Shown here in pieces: positions 57,601 through 64,000 of a DNA stretch of 64,000 nt. The stretch comes from Pleodorina starrii (Eukaryota > Chlorophyta > Chlorophyceae > Chlamydomonadales > Volvocaceae). The stretch spans positions 992,001-1,056,000 of the forward strand of contig BRXU01000008.1 of assembly GCA_030267565.1 (NCBI GenBank). The letters run 5' to 3'. Numbering within the stretch: position 1 is the first letter of the stretch; each line of letters opens with the position of its first letter. The notes beneath the pieces were generated by a model. It did no database searches. It saw only the letters and a program-made list of their open reading frames with translations, and was not told the origin of the DNA. Both the position numbers and the translations under genes were made by a program.

Positions 57601-60193
57601 TTAGTGTTTCATGCAAATGGGGACAAGAGACACATGCAGACTCTGAGACGGCGAGTGTGTGGCCAGGGGTAGCAACGCCTGTGGGCGTCTGCGCAATGCC
57701 ACAGTGCGTGTCGCACTGTGGGTGAACGGCCCCGGCTCCGGCTCCCGGCCGTGGCGCCACGTGGCGCTCTGCCTACACTCCTCCATGGCTGCCTGCATGG
57801 CCTGTGATCCCCTGCGCCCTTCCCGCCCTGCCTGCCTTTCCTGCAGGTGTTGGGCAACTTTGTGGAGCCGCTGGTCCAGAACTGCATGGCGGTCACCAGC
57901 CACAGGTACGGAGGGTTGGAGGCGGGTGCGGGTGTGGGGCTCTGGGGCCGGGGGGCCGCACGGGGGAGGGGGGCAGGGCGGGCGGGCGGCCCCGCGGGAG
58001 GCAGGAAGGGATGCCCGTGCGCCTGAGCTCAAGACCTGGCGGTTGTTAAGCAAAGGGAAAAGGCTGCTGCCAGGGGGTCCGGCGCGCGCGATGGCGGGCG
58101 GGGCGGGGGCTCTGGCGAGCGGGGCCTGCTGCAGGATGAGGTCGCGCGCGGTCAGAAGCCAGTCGTGCACCTCGCGTCGTCCGTCATCCAGCCAGCAACT
58201 ACACACGCAGGCAGACGGGCAGGCAGGCAGGTGGCCACGAGACATTCACCCGCCTGATTCTTGCGACTTCAGGAAGGTCCCTGACGTCCCACCACCCATA
58301 CCCTGGTACCTTGTCTCTGCCCTTTCCATACTCACTCCGCTATTCGTCCTGCTCACCCGCCCGGCCGCCCGTCAGGAAGTACGTGGACGCTGCTCAGGCG
58401 GTGGTGGAGGACCGCGTGCGGCAGGAGAAGCAGGCCAACCCCAAGGTGCACCCCTACTACCTGACCATCCACAAGGTGAGACCGCGAGCCGACACCCAAA
58501 CCCACACCCAACCCCGCCTGCGGAAGGCGCCTAAGCCGTCCCTGGGGGGTTTCCCGCCGCTGCGCTGTGCAATCCCTGCCCACCTGGCCTGGCAGCCCAC
58601 CACCTGCCTTCCGCCGTCCCCGTGTCCCTTGCCACGCTCCTTCCCCTGCAGCTTTCCTCGTTGGACTGTCTCTTCACTGGTATCATCCATAACATCCATA
58701 GTTTTGCCGCTCGCACTTCCCGCTCCTCTCCTGTCCGCTGCCTCGCCACACACTCTTCCACTTACGGTACCCCACCTGGCCGATTTCCCTCCTGTACATT
58801 GCCCCTCCTCGCCTCACCCCGCCCCGGCCCTGCCCCTCCTGTCCCCTCTCCTGGTGTTCAGGGCAACATGTTTTACATTGTGTTTTGTGTGGCCAACTCG
58901 GTGCACAAGGAGCCCTTCTACGCCAGCCCCAAGGGCTTTTACTTCCGCTCGCGGACCTACTCGGACATTGAACATGTGCTGACCACCTTCAAGAAGCAGC
59001 CGGTGGACCCGTGAGTGGGGGCTGGGGGGGAGAGGGGCTGGGGGCGGATGGGCGGATGGACGGGGGAAGAGGTACACAATGGGGCACAGGCACTCAGCGC
59101 CCATGCCTTCTTCCCTACTCGGTTGACCTACACTACCTCCACACTTTCCGGACTTCTTCATCACACGCCGACAGCAACAGTCCGCGCGACTGATCTTCTA
59201 AGACAGCGATACGTCAGAGAACCTGCCCGGCCGGATGGGGCGCGGCGTCATTGCGCGGCGCCCCGCTACCCGCGTCCTTTTCCGATACCTCGAACCCTTG
59301 CGGCTCTCCCCCCTCTCCTGTCTCCTCGCTGGCCTCCGTCTTGAATCTCCACCGCTCGTCATTCCCCCCCCCCCTTCACGTCATCCCGCCTGCCTCAGGG
59401 CCAAGCGAGCGGGCGCCCACCGGTCCGAGGCTGCGGGCTACCCGGGTGGTGGCGGCGGGGGAGGCGGAGGCCGGGACGTGCCACACGGGATGCGGACCGG
59501 GATGCAGGTAGGGAGGGAAGGGGCTGGGAGGGAAGGATGGCGGGCTCATGAAGTGGGAACGGGTTTTTGAGGCCAATCCTGCGGTTCGCCATTAGTGACA
59601 CTCTTTGGCGTCCTTGAGTGGGTGGGTGGGTGGCGCGGAGGGGCCAGGGGCGTCGGCCAAAAGAGAGCGTCAGGCGAGGACAAGGATGTCAGAACGTGTC
59701 CTTACGTGGTCGAGGCGGCTGGCAAGCAGCGCTTGCTGATGTGTGGGGCAGCGGCGTGAGCTGCTGTTCGCCCCTGGGATGGTTGGATGCGCCCTGCGCG
59801 CCGTGCTCTGGTCTTGCCATGCGTGGTTGGAAGCGGCTGCAGGTCTCATTTGGAAATCCCCCTGAGCAGCCCCCGAACCACTTCCGTCGCGACGCTTTCC
59901 CTCATTGGCTTTCTTCCACGCAGCCCCAGGGCGGCAGCCAGTACGGCGGAGGCGCACAGTACGGGCAGTACAACTCGTACTATGGCGGAGGCGGTGGCAG
60001 CCAGTACCCGCCGACGCAGGCGTACGGCGGAGGCGGTGGTGGCATGTACGGAGGCGGCGGGCAGCAATATCCTGGCGGTGGCGGGCACGGAGCGTTTCCT
60101 CCTCCGCCGCCGCCGTATGGCTCCCAAGGGGGCGGCGGGTCGTACAACCAGTACGGCGGAGGAGGGGCCGGAAGTGGCTACCGGGGGTGGTGA
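42639..60193 (+). CDS. SPT6: Transcription elongation factor and histone chaperone SPT6
   Basis: Binds RNA polymerase II and histones and restores chromatin behind the polymerase. My model has 35 phase-compatible exons and 1757 residues; first exon 42639-42797, last 59924-60193. Domains in order: acidic N-terminus with NEYEADGFIVDD and DEMADFIVEGDD; AMQDAFDIFGDVDALM; DRDVPERLQ; helical core with VLTQFFDRHEEVPVVAMYRK and NLINDAGVRTFLRNEFYRHA; YqgF-like domain about residues 890-1000 (NNTAVVFLNELGNLVDFFFA; HAVLVGMSAPQ); helix-hairpin-helix in exon 53849-54214 (LLQFVPGLGPRKAGALLAAL); S1 domain in exon 55268-55518 (VKITYVTRDALKVVLINSGT); tandem SH2 region from HPMFKNVSQ, with the SH2 Arg in GSCIIRPN, through YEDLDEVLGNFVEPL to FYASPKGFYFRSRTYSDIEH; and a Gly/Tyr/Gln-rich tail. 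One intron (44251-44735) appears to be GC-AG. An extra in-frame exon at 46318-46383 is possible. Confidence 0.95.
46318..46383 (+). other. Possible additional or optional SPT6 exon
   Basis: Within the intron between exons 45819-45968 and 46546-46773. The 66 bases are flanked by AAG and a GTGTGA donor, are in phase 0 on both sides, and encode ARMGVAWRRFELLKPEELAQ plus two residues, which is exon-like. The donor is weak and the segment matches no SPT6 motif I recall, so it is left out of the main model. Confidence 0.3.
52172..52215 (+). repeat. Dispersed GGATAA motif, copy 4 (best match)
   Basis: Contains TTCACGGGCTCCGGCCTATA then CGTGGATAACCC. It lies in an SPT6 intron, ending about 35 bp before the exon that begins at 52250. 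Confidence 0.6.
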
Positions 60194-62262
60194 GGTGACC
60201 GCTCGGTCGGCCGGCTGGCTCAGGATCGTGGCCCAGGTGCGCCAGTGCCAGAGCCAGTGCTGGTCAGCACTGCCGGTCGCCACACCCGCCGCCGCCGTGT
60301 GTACATGGTAGGGTAGTTCGTGCGTGGGTGGGTGGTAAGGTCAGATGGCCATTGCTCCGTGGTTGTGGTTGCACAATACGACTGGAAGCGCATGCCGCTC
60401 GCTGTATTGGCGAGCGGGTGGCTGGCTGGCTGGCTGGGGGTTTGTTGCCCTGACTGCATTTGGCTGCATAGCACCAGCGGGCAGCTAGGTGGCAGCTGGG
60501 GGCGATCCGCGGGCCTCCAATGGATCCCTCTTGCCTGCCCGACTGCTGGGCTGGCGTGGGACTGCCCGCGTCTGCTGCCGCTCCCCCGCCGGTGGCGGCG
60601 ATAGATACCTTCGGGAGAGGGGATTGAGCCTGACTGGGACACCTTTGATTGCCATCCTGGGCTCCCGTGCGCGGAAGGTGGAGGTGGGGGTTCCCGGTTG
60701 GGGGTGGGGTGGCGGATTAGGGTTTTAGGATCGCGAGGTCGTTGAAGCCGACCGTGTACCGTATGAAAGATACCGTATGATGGACACTAGCCTATAGATC
60801 TTAGGCCGGGCGCTTGACGAGCTATTGGCTGCGGTGCGCTTGGGTTGGAAGCCGGCACGGGTAGAGGACGGGGAGCGGGTCCGGGGGGAGGGGAGCACGA
60901 TACGCGGGCATGGAACGAAGGCGGGGATGTATGGCTGGCTGTGCCGATAATGGCTGGCTGTGTCGATGTGTTGCGGACGGTGCGTGTGGGGCCGCGCGCA
61001 CACGTTTGTGGCTAGCGTGCTAGCCACCGCTTCCCCGAGCCTGTAGCCTTGTTGTGCTGTTGGGTCTGGGAAGGGAAAGGGGAGGGGGGCCAGCTCTCTC
61101 TTGTTGCAGCCGTCGCTGTTACGGCGTGTGCCTTTCCGGACGCGGATCGTTTCATGAGGAAGCCATACGTCCGGACTGACCGTCAAGACCGGATTATCAA
61201 TAGACTGTACAGAGCTTACCGTACCAGAGCGAAGTCGGAGGCACACCGCTGCCAATGGGCTGTTGGGTCGAGAGATGACGAACGGCAGAGAGGAGGGCCG
61301 CGATGCGGGCCACGCCCTAGATGGGTTGTCGTACAACCATTGCTTGTGGTTTCACGCCGCTGCTTGCGGCATGGCGGCCATCGTGCCCCAGAGCCATCCG
61401 GCTCCCACGTAGCGAACCCAGCGAGCCTGCCTTGTAAGAGCGCCTAGCTACCGGTAAGCATACAGCACGCAGCAGCAACAACAGCAGCGGTGGTGCGAGT
61501 GTTGGGATGCCGATCCTCTGACAGCGGGGGGCCGCCCTCAACGCGGGCGGCAGGGCAGTGTACGGCGCATGCCGACCACAAGCTCCGATTACCTTTGTTG
61601 CACATGCGGTGTGCTGCACAGCTTGGGCAGGTACGGTAACCTGCGGTGTCCGTGAGTGGGAATTTCCATGCCTGCGCCGCTACATGTTCCCCAGCTTGCC
61701 CTGGGAGGCCCCCCAGCGACACCCGCGCCGGCCTGCAGCACCTCGTCCGTGCATCGCACCAGACACCGCCCCGCCACTCGTCCTACACCACATACTGCAC
61801 CTTCCGACACACTGCACGGGGGGCCTCGGCCTTTTCAGCGCAACGAAAGTACGACACACCGCCCGCCTCCCCTTCCGCACGACCTGACTGTTACCGCTCG
61901 CCCCGGCCGCCATCCCCCTTCCCCCTCATAAATACACACAAAGCCGGCGGCCCCAGCTCGCAGCTCGCAACCCTCCACCAGCCGCGTCCTCCTCCTCTAC
62001 CACCAACCCCCACCTTGCCATATCTATCTTTTACACGCACTACCAGTAGTTTTCAGGTGTTTGTTACCAAAAACCCTAAAACCCCAAGCCGCCAAGGAAT
62101 CCACACCCCTCCCCGCCAGCCACCAACCACCCATGCTCGCCGAGCACTCTTCGCTCGACAGCTTTGGCCAACCCCATCCCCCATCCCCCCCTCTCCCCCT
62201 TTCCCCCTCTCCCTCTTCCCTCTTCCCCTCCGACTCATTCTTCTTCTTCTCGCACACCCACT
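60194..62262. other. SPT6 3' region and convergent intergenic DNA
   Basis: Between the SPT6 stop and the stop of the leftward HAD-phosphatase gene. A TGTAA on + at about 61434 is the first good candidate polyadenylation signal for SPT6, implying a 3' untranslated region of about 1.2 kb. The plus-strand frame at 61646-62635 runs antisense over the HAD exon and is not credited. Confidence 0.4.
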
Positions 62263-64000
62263 TCACAGCACGAACCTCTCAAACGCCTCCGCCACGCCGC
62301 CGTGGTCGTGCCCCGCCACCACCTCATCCGCCGCCGCCACCACCGCCGGAACCGCATTGCCCATCGCCACCCCCAGCCCCGCCCCCGCCACCATCTCCAG
62401 GTCGTTGCCGCCGTCCCCCACCGCCATGAGTGCACTGGGCGGCAGACCCAGGTGGTCCAGCAGCCGCACCACACCCGCCCACTTGTTCACACCGGAGGGG
62501 ACAATCTCCAACATATTGGGAACAGCCTGGCGGGCCGGGGAAGGGCAGGGCAGGTGGGAGGGGGGGTGGCAGGCGGGAGGGGGTTGGCAGGACCGGGCGG
62601 TGAGGACAGGGCGGTTGACGGCATTGGGGCGGTAATGGGCAGGTCGGCGATCGGCGGCAGTGGGGGGCTGGCGCGGTATCGGGCAGGTGGCGTTGACGTG
62701 GTGTCGCAGGTTGCGTTGCTGGGCGGGGCCGAGCTAGCTTGTGCTGGGGGCTGTTTGAGCAGAGCTGGGAACAACGGGCCCCGATTGGGGCCCGGTGGTG
62801 TCCACTGTCCAGGGAGGGGAGGGGAGGGGAGGGAGGCTACCGCAGTCGTCAAATGGAGCTGCGGGGGGCGGGGGGCGGGTAGGCAGCTCGGGAGGCGGTT
62901 GGAGGGGGCCGAGATCCACAAGGGGTCGAGGCAGGGCGCGACACGCTGCACCGGGAGCAAAGGCCGGGACCGGATCCGACACCTCTGCCTCCCCCACACA
63001 CACACCACCCCATCCGCTACCCTATGCCATCCTCTCCCCCCCCCCTTTACGGGATCCAAGGACCCACCTGCATGACCTGAGCTCCGGAACCCTCCAGCTG
63101 CGCCGTCCAGTACGGCAGTAACTCCTCCGAAACCGTCCTCGGGTCGCTCATGAAGAGCAGCTTCCGTACGGGTGGGCCGTACAACAGCGAGGAGGCCGAG
63201 GGAACCACCTGGTGCGGGCGAGGGGAGGGCAAAGGGCGGTGTCGGCCAGGGCAATGGAGCAAAGGGGGAGGGAGGGCAAAGTAGGTGGGTGGCGGGTGGG
63301 TGGGTGAGCAGGATACCGAGTGCAATGCAATTTGGTGACTGAAACCGAACCCCCGAACCCGGGTTAGGGGGACTTTATCCACGTGTAGGCCGGAGCCCGT
63401 AAACGGTAACGTATCAGAAGAATCCTTCCAATCTGCAAAAGAACAGCCCGGGGGTGGGGTAAAGGAGAAAGGAGGGCAAACGCTCGCAGGGTCCACACCT
63501 ACACTCACACACGCCCACACCCACCCACACACCACACTCCGCCCCACCCCGCCCCCGCCCCCACCTCCGCCAGCGGTTCGTAGTAGGTGGTGTGCAGCTC
63601 CCTCAGCTGAGGGGTCATGGCGGGGGTGGCGCATGTGTCCCCCAGGAAGGCGCACAGAGACACACCCGAGGAGGCCGAGTAGCTGGGGGGGAGGGGGGTG
63701 GTGGGGCGGGAGGGGGCGGGGGGGGCCGGGGGTTAGGAGGGGCCACTTCATATGATCCCATCCCATCCCCTCACATCCCAGGGGCCAGGGGCTGTATTTT
63801 AAGCTTTATGGGGGGGAGGCCGGAAGGGCTGAGGCCAGGTTGTGAGTGTGTGTGTGTGTGTGGGGGGGGGTGTGCCCTCCTTTGCCCTCCTCCAGCGGTG
63901 CGCCTCGCGCTCCCACCCTCGGCCCCTCATCCGTGAGGTGGAGGTGGAGGTGGAGGTGGAGGTGGAGGTGGAGGTGGAGGTGGAGGTGGAGGTGGAGGTG
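62263..64000 (-). CDS. Cof-type HAD-family phosphatase (5' part outside window)
   Basis: Haloacid dehalogenase-superfamily hydrolase, subfamily IIB, probably acting on a small phosphorylated metabolite such as a sugar phosphate; substrate not deducible. Visible exons on -: 63565-63682, 63068-63208, 62263-62526. They read: TPQLRELHTTYYEPLAEVVP; GPPVRKLLFMSDPRTVSEEL (cap region); NMLEIVPSGVNKWAGVVRLL; then MAVGDGGNDLEMVAGAGLGV and AMGNAVPAVVAAADEVVAGH. The Lys of VNKW and the GDGGNDLEM box, with the Mg-binding Asp residues, are motifs III and IV of the superfamily. GVAMGNAVPAVVAAAD with a final GGVAEAFERFVL is typical of Cof proteins. Motif I (DxDGT) should lie beyond the right edge. The exon at 63565-63682 starts at an acceptor, so the gene continues upstream. 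Confidence 0.85.
63374..63410 (-). repeat. Dispersed GGATAA motif, copy 5
   Basis: On the minus strand contains GTTTACGGGCTCCGGCCTAC then ACGTGGATAAAGTC. It lies in an intron of the HAD-phosphatase gene. Confidence 0.55.
63934..64000 (+). repeat. (GGTGGA)n microsatellite
   Basis: About eleven uninterrupted GAGGTG hexamer units run to the right edge of the window, so the full length is unknown. It lies within or upstream of the HAD-phosphatase gene. Confidence 0.9.

Noticed and set aside
61646..62635. Plus-strand ORF of 329 residues
   Set aside because: It runs antisense across the well-supported HAD-phosphatase exon; Pro/Arg-rich composition is the usual shadow of GC-rich DNA.

Overview
The window is nuclear DNA of a GC-rich, intron-dense eukaryote, most likely a volvocine green alga (Chlamydomonas/Volvox group). 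Genes are split into many short exons with GT..AG introns of about 75 to 900 bp. The proteins are eukaryotic (SPT6, RPB5, TIM21, a Bet1-type SNARE, prefoldin 1, an algal REF/SRPP-type lipid-droplet protein), and AT-rich transposon ends stand out against GC-rich flanks. I saw no bacterial operons, rRNA, tRNA or CRISPR. Exon models were built by hand from homology to known families plus splice-site and reading-phase agreement. All are predictions.

Layout. 1-5213 (-): a TruA-type tRNA pseudouridine synthase whose 3' end lies beyond the left edge. 5447-8607 (+): mitochondrial ribosomal protein uL13m, sharing a 233-bp divergent promoter with it. About 9030-12676: a transposon with AT-rich terminal inverted repeats. 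It carries a truncated BED-finger/hAT-like transposase ORF and a long ORF resembling the zinc-knuckle tail of a non-LTR retrotransposon reverse transcriptase, which also has a canonical PCNA-binding motif. 12680-16740: gene-poor, with unassigned open frames. 16744-18883 (-): TMEM14/FAX-like membrane protein. 20319-22173 (-): membrane-anchored coiled-coil protein. 22646-23887: PIF/Harbinger-like non-autonomous element containing two copies of a foldback repeat. 25199-25954 (-): prefoldin subunit 1. 26383-27693 (+): a likely complex I AGGG/NDUFB2-type subunit, divergent from prefoldin. 28802-30499 (-): REF/SRPP-like lipid-droplet protein. 32571-36201 (-): TIM21. 36743-38017 (-): Bet1/Sft1-like SNARE. 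39979-42153 (-): RPB5. 42639-60193 (+): SPT6, 35 modelled exons and 1757 residues. 62263 to beyond 63682 (-): Cof-type HAD phosphatase, 5' end outside the window.

Functional themes. Several genes serve the mitochondrion (uL13m, TIM21, the NDUFB2-like subunit, possibly the TruA enzyme). RPB5 and SPT6, a shared RNA polymerase subunit and an RNA polymerase II elongation factor, are head-to-head across 485 bp. The less ordinary content is in the transposons and repeats: the composite TIR element with a PIP box, the foldback repeats, a dispersed GGATAACCC-type motif, and a 67-bp minisatellite in an RPB5 intron.
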